DNA from: a virus
Reading direction: 5' to 3' (one strand)
Length of the DNA: 34,086 nt
Virus record (IMG/VR): IMGVR_UViG_3300025411_000752
Span: 1-34,086 of that record
Positions 1-10,000 of the stretch are shown piece after piece. The notes under the pieces were generated by a model. It did not search any database. It had not been told where the DNA came from and saw only the letters and a program-made list of their open reading frames with translations. Numbering within the stretch: the stretch's first letter is position 1; each line of letters starts with the position of its first letter. Made by a program: the position numbers and the translations under genes.

Positions 1-1
1 T

Positions 2-600
2 AGTTATATCTCAAATACATTTGACAATACAAACAATACTCCGTCAACTGATACTACCGATTGGAGTGTACTAACACAAAATTATTTGTTAATGGGTGAC
101 TGGGCATATAATGTTGCTTATCAAGTAGGAGATGTTGTTCGTAAAGGCGGAGAAGTATTTGTAGCAATACAAGATAATTCAGCTCAAGACCCTACCAGTT
201 TTAGTTATACTACTAACTATAACTCAACAGGTAGTAGCGGAACCACGCTAGTAGTTACTTCATCATTAGGAATTGTATTAGGAATGACAGTGGTTGGTAA
301 CGGTTTTGCTAGCGGACAATATGTTACTAAAATTATTAATAGTACAACTGTATTATTAAGTTCTCCGCCCGATACAGCTTTAGTTAACGCACAAAATTTA
401 ACATTTTCAGGTGTAAGTCCTTACTGGAGTGAACTATCTCCAGGTGTTCGCTGGAGAAGTTTTTGGTCAGCTGGTACACAATATACTATCGGTGACCTTG
501 CCTTGTATAAAAATTATACATATCGTTGTATTACAACACATGTCGGTAGCGTATTAAATCGACCAGATGTAGATACAAATAGTAGTTTCTGGGTAGTATA
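2..600 (+). repeat. CBM-like Trp modules of first adhesin
   Basis: Two full modules and the tail of a third are visible. Each reads roughly W(x5-8)Y..GD.V...G..Y.(A/C), then ends in (Y/F/D)W. The spacing resembles small carbohydrate-binding (CBM5/12-like) modules. The linker of the first full module carries an extra beta insert (about 225-415) with a 'LGMTVVGNG..SGQYVT.I' pattern that is common in phage fibres. Sugar binding is inferred, not shown. Confidence 0.55.
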
Positions 601-3600
601 TACTAGACATGCTACACGCAATGCATTAGTCAAACAAGGTGATATTGTTACATATAGTAACGGTGCTACAACCAATATACCAATTGGTACAAACACGTAT
701 TTGTTAAAATCTAACGGAACACAATCTAATTATTCAACTATTTTAATAACACCGAATGTTTATTATGTTGCTCCTAATGGTGTTGATAGTCTTACCGCAG
801 GTACTTCTTGGGATCAACCTTGGAAGACTATTAAGTATGCATGTAACTTTTTATTAAAAGGTACATTAAATCCAAATGCATCAACTTTGTTAACTTCTAA
901 TAAAGAATTTATTGTTCAAGAAGTTTATAATTATTTACAATACACATACAGTACAAATGTTAGTTCGTCTACAGGTATATTATTCACTTGTGCTTCAACT
1001 AGCAATTTTGTAGTTGGCATGCCAATTGCATTTGGCGGATCAGTGTTTGGCGGCGTGACAACTAATACACAATACTTTGTTCAAAATATTGTTAACCCAA
1101 CAACATTCTCAATTAGTACTACATTAGGCGGCTCTGCTGTAGCATTAAGTAACGCCAGCGGTGCTATGCCGGCCTATTATTATAATCCAACAAAAACACA
1201 ACGCGATGCTAGATTAATTATCGATTCAATAAATTATGATCTAGTAAGGGGCGGGAATAGCCAAACAGTTGCGGCTACATTGGCTTTTTTTGCTTACGGT
1301 AGTTCAACAACTTATATTAATACAAATGTAGCCACTCAGATACAGTATTTTATCGCTGCTTTAAATTATGCATATACCCTTATCCCAAGTGCTATAAATC
1401 AAGGTCAGCCAGCACGAAATTATCAGGCGTTGAATAATGTTGCAAGTCCAGCATCACAAATTGTAAATTTTTCTGTTACAGCTGAATCTGGTTCGCTATC
1501 TACCATACAATCTTTGTTGTCAATAATTATTACAGCACTGACTAATCAAAGTACCGCATCTGTTCCTACATCAAATTCAGGTATTAGTGCTACAATTTAT
1601 ATTAAGTCTGGTACGTATAACGAAACATTACCTATTACTGTTCCTGAAAATGTAGCATTAGTAGGTGATGAATTGCGCGGCACGGTGGTAAGTCCAAATG
1701 TTATTATTAACACTTATGTGACTTATACCAATGGCAATACCAATTTAATTACAGCTAGTACAACTAATGGATTGTATGATCAATGTCCTATACAATTCTC
1801 TGGAACAACATTTGGTAATTTAGCAACCGCCACTACTTATTATGTGATTGGTTCAACTATTTCCGGAAATCAATTTGCTATTAGTATTACACCGGGCGGT
1901 GGCCCATTACAACAACAAACAGCGGTTGGATCAGTAAGCATGTTTGGCGGTGATGCTATACAAAACATGTTCTTGATGCGTAACGGTACTGGTCTACGAA
2001 ACATGACTCTACAAGGCTTATTGGGAACATTAAGTATTGCTGATTCAAACGGCATTCAACAAACTACCGGTGGTGCTTATTCTAGTCTAGATCCAGGTGC
2101 TGGACCTAATGACACTACCACATGGATTTTCCGTCGTAGTCCGTATTGTCAGAACGTTACACTATTTGGATCTGGTTGTGTCGGCATGAAAATTGACGGT
2201 AGTTTACACAACGGTGGAAATAAATCCATGGTGGCTAACGACTATACTACATTGATACAAGACGGTATTGGGGTATGGTGTACCAATAGTGATGCAAAAA
2301 CTGAATTAGTATCCGTGTTTGCCTATTATAGCTATGCAGGATATTACGCTCAGAACGGAGGACGTATTCGTGCTACCAATGGTAATACTTCGTATGGAAC
2401 ATATGGTGTTATTGCTGAAGGATACGACTCAACAGAAATTCCAATTTCTGGTAATGTATATAACCTGAGCGGACAAGCCAGTGCTAGTGTAGTTAGTGCG
2501 TTTACTAATAGTGGAGCAATACAAAAATTACAATATTCAGATGCTGGTGTGAACTATACACAAACTTCTACAAATTTATTGCAAAATAGTAATAACTTTG
2601 GAACAGGTTGGTCAAACGATGGTAATGTTTCATTCAGTCAAAATCCTACATCTCCGTTTGGAGTTACTGATGCATGGACCTTAACTGGAACAAATTCTGT
2701 TGCAAATCAAGGCTACTTATATCAAACCATATCAGTTAATCCACAAGGTGCCACTTATACAGGATTGAGCGCAAGTAATTTAAGCGGTAGTGGTAGTAAT
2801 GCTACTTTTAACGTTACAGTTACAAGTACAGCTTATGTTGTAACAGCAAACTTTGGTGGTAGCGGATATGCGACGACCAACCAGTTAAGAATTTACGGTA
2901 GTGTATTTGGAGGTATAACTGGTGTAAATGATTTAACTATTACTGTTACTGGTTTATCTGGTAGTAGTATTTTAAACGTTACTGGAGCAGGAGTAGTTCC
3001 AGCTGGTAGCGCATTAAATTATACATTTAGTTTATATGTACAACAGGGTACAGCATCTAGTATAGATATACAAGGTGTGTTTTCTGGTAGCAATAATTCT
3101 GGTGGCGGCATAAACTATAATTTTGGATCTGGAGCAATTACAACAACAACTAGCGGTGTAGGAACAGCTCCTACGCTGTACGGAGTTAATACTATAACAA
3201 ACGGTTGGTATCGCATTTGGTTTGCTTTGAACGATACAACTGGTTTGAATACATCTTTAACTTATAATATCTATCCAAGAAGTATATCTGGAACTAGCGG
3301 ATACACTATATGTTACGGACCGCAATTAGAAATAAATTCAAGCCCAAGTTTTTATTTAGAAACATCTACTGGAACTTATACAGCCTATGCTAACTATAAA
3401 ATAGTAGGTGCAGGTGCAGGTGCAAACTTGTTAGGTGATGAACTTCGTTCAAATGCTGTGTTCTCAACCCGTGTTACTGATCCAGGATCTGGAGCTGGAG
3501 GTGCAGGATATAAAACAGCTAGTAACAATGCGCAAGGCGGAGCTGGTACATATATCATTCTTTCAGGCGCTGATACTGGAACAAGTAGTCAATATACTGG

Positions 3601-6600
3601 ATTACGAATATTTCTTAATAGTGGAACAGGTGCTGGACAATATGGTTACATTTCTAGCTACAATGCAAACACCAAGTATGCATATATATTAAAAGAAACA
3701 TTTGTTCCTGTAACTGTAACAGCTTCGACTGGTAGCGGAACTAATACATTGACATTGGGTTCTGGAGATGTAAACACATTATATGCCAATCAACCAATAC
3801 AATTTATTCCTACAATTAATACAACAACAGTTACTGCAACAAACCAAGCATCTACAATCGCATCAGTAACTATAGGCGGAACAACTAGTACAATAACTGT
3901 CAATAGCACAGCACAAATGTATTATAACCAACCAATACAATTTTCAGGAAATGTGTTTGGTGGCGTAGTAACCGGATACACATACTATGTTTATGCTGTT
4001 ATTGATAGCCAGACAATTCAAATTAGCCAACAACTATATGGCAACCTGTGGCCTCTTACCAACGGCACTGGATCCATGACAGTTACTTATTCTGCTGGAA
4101 CTAGCTATTTGTATGGATTAAATGCCACAACTTCAATGAGTGTGAATCTTGCAATACAGTTTGTTGGATCAACATTGGGCGGAGTAACAACTGGTACAAC
4201 ATATTATGTTCAAGAAATACTTGATTCAAATACATTTACTATTTCAAATAGTTTAGTAACGGTTACAGCTAGTACTACAACTGTATCTACAGATGGTACA
4301 AGACCTAATCAAATTACTGTTGATAATGCTAGTAATCTTGTGAGTTTAAATCCAATTATATTCACAGGCTCGACATTTGGTAATATAGTAGCAGGACAAA
4401 AATACTGGATCAGTTATGTTCCTGATACAACTCACTTAACAGTGACTAGTAATATTATTGTGCAAACAGCTACTAACACAGCTATTACGTCAAACTTGAT
4501 TACAGTTGGTTCGACAGCAGGATTTATACCAGGAAATCCAATCAGATTTACAGGTAACGTATTTGGTGGCGCCAATTTAAAAGTAGATACAACTTACTAT
4601 ATTTTAGTTGTTAACGATGCATTTACATTTACAATTAGTACACAGCCAAATGGTTCTGCTATTAATTTATCCACAGCCGTTGGATCGATGACAGTTAGAA
4701 CAGCAGGAACCACCGTAGCACTTACCACAGCTAGTGGCACAATGACTGGTACTACTACAGCAGGAAAAACTACACTAACAGCTGGATCGGGCACCATGGT
4801 TGCTCAGTTCTCCACACCAATATTTGGTGGAGTAACAGCTGGTACAACTTATTATATCATGACTATTACTCCTGGTAGCCCTAATACTATACAGATTACG
4901 GCTAGTTCTGGAAGCCAAAGTCCAGTATCGTTGACAACAACTACTGGATCCATGCAATTTGGTACAGTTGGTTGGGACCATGTGAATTCAGGAACTCCTG
5001 CGGCGGCTAACTTGGATACATCGACATTATATTATATTGAACCTCGTGTTACATATAGTGCTCCAGGATTTAATCAGTCAGCTGTTTACGGATTACCGGC
5101 ATTAAGCGGAATAACTTATGCAGGTTTTGCGGCAGGTGACGGTTATTTCATGTGTGTTGCTGCGTCAGGAACAACTATTGGATTATCTTCAGACGGCGGT
5201 ACTTGGACACCGTTAACATTGCCAACTACAGGAACCTGGACTGGTATTGCTTACGGAAATAAAACTTGGTTTATTATTTCAAATACAACAACTGGTTTAT
5301 GGTCGAATAGTAATGGCTATAGTTGGCATACTGCATCATTACCAAGTGCTTCTTGGAATAAGATTGCGTACGGAAATAACTCGTTTGTAATTATGGCAAG
5401 CGGTACTAGTTCAGCTGTTGCATATAGCAATAACAGAGGAGCCACTTGGTCTAGCGGGACTGGTTTAAGTTCTGCAGCCTGGACTGGACTTGCGTTTGGT
5501 GCTGGCACATTTGTAGCGGTAGCATCTGCTAGTCAGACTGTTGCTTACAGCACCAATAACGGAGCAACGTGGACTACATTAACTTCTGCATTACCAACAT
5601 CAGCTAGCTGGACAGCAGTATCTTATGGAAACGGAAGATTTGTTGCTATTTCAAGCGGATCAGTTTCGGCATATAGCTTCGATGGTATAACTTGGTATAG
5701 TTCTAGTTTGTCAATTGGCGCATCACGTTTAGTCTATGGTCAAGGTGTATTCCTTGCTTTAGGATCTACCACAGCATACACCAGTGAAGATGGTATCAAC
5801 TGGGTAACTAGAAGTGTAACTGGCGATACATATAGTGCATTGGGATTTGGATTTAATTCTTCTGGACAAGGTATATTTGTTACAGCAGGTTATAACTCTG
5901 TTAACAGTTCTATAATTGGAAGTCAGATACAAGCAGGTGGCCGAGCAAGAGCTCGTGCAACTGTGGCCAGCGGAACTATTACATCTGTTAATGTATGGGA
6001 TCCTGGATCAAATTATACCAGCACTCCAACAGTGACTGTTACAGATCCAAATGTAACAACGTTTGTTGTTTTAAGTGCTAATACAGGAAATGGTTCATTA
6101 GGTAGTCCAACATTATTAAACACTGGATTGTCTTACGCATTTAGTACAACTGCTATTACCATTTGGGGTAGCGGTTATGCTAACGAATATCAAACAGGTT
6201 ATAATGTTGTTTGTAATAATATTACGGCATTACCAACACCAGGGTGTGATGTGATCTTTAACGGAAACAGTACAATTTATAAATGTACTAGTGCTACACC
6301 TTTATACGGAACTGTGGCACCGTATTTGACATGTTCAATTGCACTAAGTCCTAGTATGAGTACAGCATTAAGTCCAGCTAATGGCACTAGTGTAATTATT
6401 AGAACTAAGTATAGTCAGTGTCGCTTAACCAACCATGACTTTTTAAATATTGGACTGGGTGACCAAGTGTTATCTAACTACCCTGGATTACCAACTACAA
6501 CATCGGTGCAACCTCAAAATCAAACTATTGAAGTAAACAACGGTCGTGTATTCTATACAAGTACTGACCAAGATGGTAACTTCAAAGTTGGTAATCTATT

Positions 6601-7027
6601 TGGAGTTCAGCAAAGTACAGGTATTGTTACATTAAGTGCAAGTCAGTTTGGACTTACTGGTTTGAGCCAGTTGTCACTAGGCGGTATTAGTGTTGGTAGT
6701 TCAAGTGTTGTTATTACACAGTTTAGTACAGATCCTACATTCTCAGCTAATAGTGATAATATTATTTCAACACAAAAGGCTATCAAATCTTATGTAACAA
6801 GTCAATTAAGTCAAGGTGGTAGTAATACTACAACCGGCCAGTTGACAGCAGGCACTGTAGTAGTTGGAGGACCAAATCTTATTACTAGTTCTATTCCGCA
6901 GGGAATTTCAGGATCCACTGTTAAGATTAACGTAAAGGTGAATATAGTTGGATCTAACGGAGCAGTAGACGGCAATCTTGCAGCATTGAATTTCTTTATA
7001 AAAAATGCTTCAAGAAAGACACGTTAA
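2..7027 (+). CDS. Giant tail adhesin / virion structural protein, 5'-truncated by window
   Basis: The frame is open from base 2, so the gene begins upstream of the window. The first codons already read as the end of a repeat module (..TDWSVL), which makes the TTG at 86 an unlikely start. Order of parts: CBM-like modules (W..Y..GDVV..GG..Y) to about nt 600; the start of a pectin-lyase-like beta-helix (YYVAPNG, nt 760); one alpha-helical module with a TQRDARLIID motif; the beta-helix again (KSGTYNETLPI near 1610, then 1945-2450); FGGV modules; a seven-unit propeller-like region (about 5100-5905); and a C-terminal cap with DQDGNFKVGN and STDPTF motifs. The composition is rich in Thr, Ser, Asn, Gly and Tyr with almost no Cys or Lys, as expected for a secreted or virion fibrous protein. 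It is probably a receptor- or glycan-binding fibre of the tail or baseplate. Family resemblance to cyanophage/pelagiphage adhesins is from recognition of motifs; the exact position in the virion is unknown. Confidence 0.8.
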   Translation, partial: SYISNTFDNTNNTPSTDTTDWSVLTQNYLLMGDWAYNVAYQVGDVVRKGGEVFVAIQDNSAQDPTSFSYTTNYNSTGSSGTTLVVTSSLGIVLGMTVVGNGFASGQYVTKIINSTTVLLSSPPDTALVNAQNLTFSGVSPYWSELSPGVRWRSFWSAGTQYTIGDLALYKNYTYRCITTHVGSVLNRPDVDTNSSFWVVYTRHATRNALVKQGDIVTYSNGATTNIPIGTNTYLLKSNGTQSNYSTILITPNVYYVAPNGVDSLTAGTSWDQPWKTIKYACNFLLKGTLNPNASTLLTSNKEFIVQEVYNYLQYTYSTNVSSSTGILFTCASTSNFVVGMPIAFGGSVFGGVTTNTQYFVQNIVNPTTFSISTTLGGSAVALSNASGAMPAYYYNPTKTQRDARLIIDSINYDLVRGGNSQTVAATLAFFAYGSSTTYINTNVATQIQYFIAALNYAYTLIPSAINQGQPARNYQALNNVASPASQIVNFSVTAESGSLSTIQSLLSIIITALTNQSTASVPTSNSGISATIYIKSGTYNETLPITVPENVALVGDELRGTVVSPNVIINTYVTYTNGNTNLITASTTNGLYDQCPIQFSGTTFGNLATATTYYVIGSTISGNQFAISITPGGGPLQQQTAVGSVSMFGGDAIQNMFLMRNGTGLRNMTLQGLLGTLSIADSNGIQQTTGGAYSSLDPGAGPNDTTTWIFRRSPYCQNVTLFGSGCVGMKIDGSLHNGGNKSMVANDYTTLIQDGIGVWCTNSDAKTELVSVFAYYSYAGYYAQNGGRIRATNGNTSYGTYGVIAEGYDSTEIPISGNVYNLSGQASASVVSAFTNSGAIQKLQYSDAGVNYTQTSTNLLQNSNNFGTGWSNDGNVSFSQNPTSPFGVTDAWTLTGTNSVANQGYLYQTISVNPQGATYTGLSASNLSGSGSNATFNVTVTSTAYVVTANFGGSGYATTNQLRIYGSVFGGITGVNDLTITVTGLSGSSILNVTGAGVVPAGSALNYTFSLYVQQGTASSIDIQGVFSGSNNSGGGINYNFGSGAITTTTSGVGTAPTLYGVNTITNGWYRIWFALNDTTGLNTSLTYNIYPRSISGTSGYTICYGPQLEINSSPSFYLETSTGTYTAYANYKIVGAGAGANLLGDELRSNAVFSTRVTDPGSGAGGAGYKTASNNAQGGAGTYIILSGADTGTSSQYTGLRIFLNSGTGAGQYGYISSYNANTKYAYILKETFVPVTVTASTGSGTNTLTLGSGDVNTLYANQPIQFIPTINTTTVTATNQASTIASVTIGGTTSTITVNSTAQMYYNQPIQFSGNVFGGVVTGYTYYVYAVIDSQTIQISQQLYGNLWPLTNGTGSMTVTYSAGTSYLYGLNATTSMSVNLAIQFVGSTLGGVTTGTTYYVQEILDSNTFTISNSLVTVTASTTTVSTDGTRPNQITVDNASNLVSLNPIIFTGSTFGNIVAGQKYWISYVPDTTHLTVTSNIIVQTATNTAITSNLITVGSTAGFIPGNPIRFTGNVFGGANLKVDTTYYILVVNDAFTFTISTQPNGSAINLSTAVGSMTVRTAGTTVALTTASGTMTGTTTAGKTTLTAGSGTMVAQFSTPIFGGVTAGTTYYIMTITPGSPNTIQITASSGSQSPVSLTTTTGSMQFGTVGWDHVNSGTPAAANLDTSTLYYIEPRVTYSAPGFNQSAVYGLPALSGITYAGFAAGDGYFMCVAASGTTIGLSSDGGTWTPLTLPTTGTWTGIAYGNKTWFIISNTTTGLWSNSNGYSWHTASLPSASWNKIAYGNNSFVIMASGTSSAVAYSNNRGATWSSGTGLSSAAWTGLAFGAGTFVAVASASQTVAYSTNNGATWTTLTSALPTSASWTAVSYGNGRFVAISSGSVSAYSFDGITWYSSSLSIGASRLVYGQGVFLALGSTTAYTSEDGINWVTRSVTGDTYSALGFGFNSSGQGIFVTAGYNSVNSSIIGSQIQAGGRARARATVASGTITSVNVWDPGSNYTSTPTVTVTDPNVTTFVVLSANTGNGSLGSPTLLNTGLSYAFSTTAITIWGSGYANEYQTGYNVVCNNITALPTPGCDVIFNGNSTIYKCTSATPLYGTVAPYLTCSIALSPSMSTALSPANGTSVIIRTKYSQCRLTNHDFLNIGLGDQVLSNYPGLPTTTSVQPQNQTIEVNNGRVFYTSTDQDGNFKVGNLFGVQQSTGIVTLSASQFGLTGLSQLSLGGISVGSSSVVITQFSTDPTFSANSDNIISTQKAIKSYVTSQLSQGGSNTTTGQLTAGTVVVGGPNLITSSIPQGISGSTVKINVKVNIVGSNGAVDGNLAALNFFIKNASRKTR
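990..4965 (+). repeat. Seven dispersed FGGV/TTYYV beta modules in first adhesin
   Basis: Protein-level repeats of about 55-75 residues follow the pattern (S/N)(T/A)..(L/M)....PI.F.G..FGG(V/N)..(G/T)TTYYV..(V/I)...TF.IS....G....LT...GSM. Approximate positions are 990-1170, 1750-1940, 3862-4095, 4105-4260, 4273-4460, 4475-4700 and 4765-4965. The last five are near-tandem. The fifth lacks the GSM end, and the seventh has lost much of its first half. The DNA copies are diverged, so this is an old protein repeat and not a recent tandem duplication. Confidence 0.75.
5100..5905 (+). repeat. Seven-unit propeller-like repeat in first adhesin
   Basis: Seven units of about 35-45 residues follow the pattern W..(I/L)(A/S)YGNG.FVAI.......AYS.(D/N)G.TW. 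The second half resembles an Asp-box (S.D.G.TW) as in sialidase and BNR propellers. The unit count fits a seven-bladed beta-propeller. No sialidase catalytic arginine triad or other active site is evident, so a binding role is more likely than catalysis. Confidence 0.6.
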
Positions 7028-7034
7028 ACAAAAT

Positions 7035-7042
7035 GATAAATA
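7035..7042 (+). promoter_or_regulatory. Candidate T4-type late promoter
   Basis: GATAAATA lies in the 35-base gap before the second giant adhesin and differs in one base from the T4 late -10 element TATAAATA. It sits 28 bases upstream of the start codon, leaving room for a short leader with an AGGA ribosome site (7050-7053). One site in AT-rich DNA is weak evidence. Confidence 0.3.
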
Positions 7043-7062
7043 CTATCACAGGATGATATAAA

Positions 7063-10000
7063 ATGGCAGAATTTAAATTAGGTAGAATTAAGTTTGTATA
7101 CCAAGGAAATTGGGCATCAAATACTTCATATGTAGTCGATGACGTAGTTACTGTTGGCGGAAAAACTTACATCTGTATTTTAAGCAATACAAGTTCAAGT
7201 AATTTTTCTAATGATTTGAACAATATTACACCATACTGGCAATTAATGGCAGATGGAACGTTATGGCGTGGAACTTGGGCAAATAATACTGCTTATAATA
7301 TTGGCGATTTGGCACAGTATGGCGGAACAATTTATCTATGTAACGTTGCTCATACTAGTGTAACTTCTACTTTAACACTTACTGCTACATCATTTACAGT
7401 TAATGCGGGAACAGCCACATTGGGCTATGCCGCACAACCTGGTACACCTTTTGTTCCAGGACAGACTATTACATTGTCAGGATTCAGTCCTACAACTACT
7501 ACTAGTCCATCAAACAATATTAATACAACATTTACAGTTTTAACATGTACTACAACTCAATTGACATTTGCATTGAGTGGCACATATTCTAACGTAACAC
7601 TAGGTACAGTAGCAGGAACCGGAGCTCTTGAATCAGAAATAAATGATTGGACAGTATTTGGAACTAACATTAACTGGTCAAACGCTTGGGCCACAAGTAC
7701 TCGTTATAAAGTAAATGACTTAGTTTACTATGGCGGATACACTTATGTTTGTAATACCGCACACGTATCTGCATCAACAATATCTTCTGGACTCGAATCT
7801 AATCAAAGTTACTGGTCTACATTTAATGCTGGTATTTTTTATCAAGGTGCATGGACTACCGGTACTCGTTATAAAGTAAATGACATTGTTACTTACGGTG
7901 CAGACGTTTGGATCTGTACAACATATCATACATCTAGTGGATCTACATTAGATGCTACCAAATTTACAATTTTAGTAAACGGTTTCCAATTTGTAAACAG
8001 CTGGAGTAATGCAACCGCATACAAAGCAGGTGACGTAGTAACTTATGGTGGATATAGCTATACCGCTATTCAGAACAATACTGGTCAAACACCGTCAACC
8101 GCAACAACTTATTGGCAAGTGTTTACAACAGGGTTTGTATACCAAGGAGCATGGAGCGGATCAAACTCTTACTTAATTGGTAACGTAGTTAGTTATGGTG
8201 GATATACTTATGTTGCAGTTGCAGATAATGCAAACTCATCTATTACAATCACAGCAACTACAGTATCAACAGATCCTACTAGACCAAATCAAATTACTAC
8301 ATCAAGTACAAGTAATTTAGTAGCAAATTTACCAATCATTTTTAGTGGAACTACTTTTGGCAATATTGTGTCTTCAACAACTTATTATGTAAGTTCAGTA
8401 GTAGATGCTACACATTTCACAATTAGTGCAACAGCTGGCGGTCCAGTATTTGCTCTTACCACAGCTACTGGTTCAGCAACTGGCGCCACACAAACACAAC
8501 CGCCACTTAGTGCATATTGGGGTTTGTTAAATTCAGGTGTTCGTTGGACTAACAATTCACAAACATTTACATCTGTTAGTGGTACAAACATTTCTAGTTT
8601 AGGAACAGGTGCATCGTTTGATGTTACTGTAAACAAAACAATTTACACAGTAATTCCGCACAGCGGATCTGCTGGTAGCGGTTACGTTACTGGCGATACT
8701 ATTAAAATTTTAGGAACAAACGTTGGCGGCCTGAGCCCAGTTAACGATGTCACTTTAACTGTAACAGCTTCTGGCGGTGCTATTACATCATTAGTAGCAA
8801 CAGGTGTTGCTGTTACATGGAGTACAGGTGTTACTTATGTTTTAGGCGATGTTGTATTATTTGGAGCTAACAACTACATTTGTATTCAATCACATGTAGC
8901 AACAACCGGAAGCCGTCCAGATAACGATACTACCGCAACGTATTGGAATTTATTCACTGCAGGTTCTGAACCTGCAACATTGACCACAGCAGGTGACATG
9001 TTCTATTATGGACTAAATGGTCCAACACGTTTACCAATTGGTACTAACGGCCAAATTTTACGTTCAACAAACGGATACCCTACATGGGCAACTTACGGTA
9101 TTATCAACAACGTTGTGTATGTTGGACCTACTGGTACAGACAGTCCTGCCCCAGGTTACGGTTTAACAATTGACAGCCCATGGGCATCGATTCGTTATGC
9201 TTGCCAACAAGTTGAAAATGGATATTTAAATCCTAATGCTACTCAGTTACTTGCTAAGAATAAACAATTTTTCTTAAAAGAAGTTAATAACTATGTTCAG
9301 TATACATATACTGTTACAGTTTCAGCAGCAAGTACAACTGTATTCACAGCTGGATCAACAACATCATTATATGTTGGTATGCCAATTAGTTTTACAGGAA
9401 CAGTTGGCGGAGTAACTGCTGGTACAACTTACTATGTTCAAGCAATTGGTAGCACAACTACATTTGCAATCTCAGCAACATTTGGTGGAAATGCATTGCC
9501 ATTAACAGCTGGATCAGGTTCGATGACTGGTACTTATGTTTATAGTGCAAGCAAAACTGAAAGAGATGCAGGCATTGTTATCGATGGAGTAATATTTGAT
9601 GTAAGCCACGGTGGAACATTAAACAGTACTACGGCTGCTAATGCATATTTTTCAAATGGTTCATTAATCTCTGGAGTTAACTCTTACGATATTATTCCGT
9701 TTGTTGCTTCATTAACTTATTTAGGTACTAAATTATTCCCTGCAATTTTATCTAATACAGCTCCGTCAAGTAACTATCAAACACTAAACAGTATTAGTTC
9801 AGGTAATCAAGCAAAACAAATTATCGATTCAACATTAACAGCAGAAAGTGGATCGACTACTTTAGCTGGCAATTTAGTTGCTATCACATACAATGCATTA
9901 AATGCACAAACTAGTACTGTTATTGCTACAGCTATTGTGCCTGATACAACAATTTATGTTAAAACAGGAACATACAACGAAATATTACCAATCAGTATTC

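Noticed and set aside
86-88. TTG as the start of the first giant gene
   Set aside because: The frame is open back to base 2, and the upstream codons encode the end of a recognisable repeat module, so the gene is simply cut by the window.
3435-3692. 85-codon + strand open frame inside the first adhesin
   Set aside because: It lies wholly within the adhesin in another frame, its composition is untypical (Met/Gln/Leu-rich), and it has no ribosome site of note.
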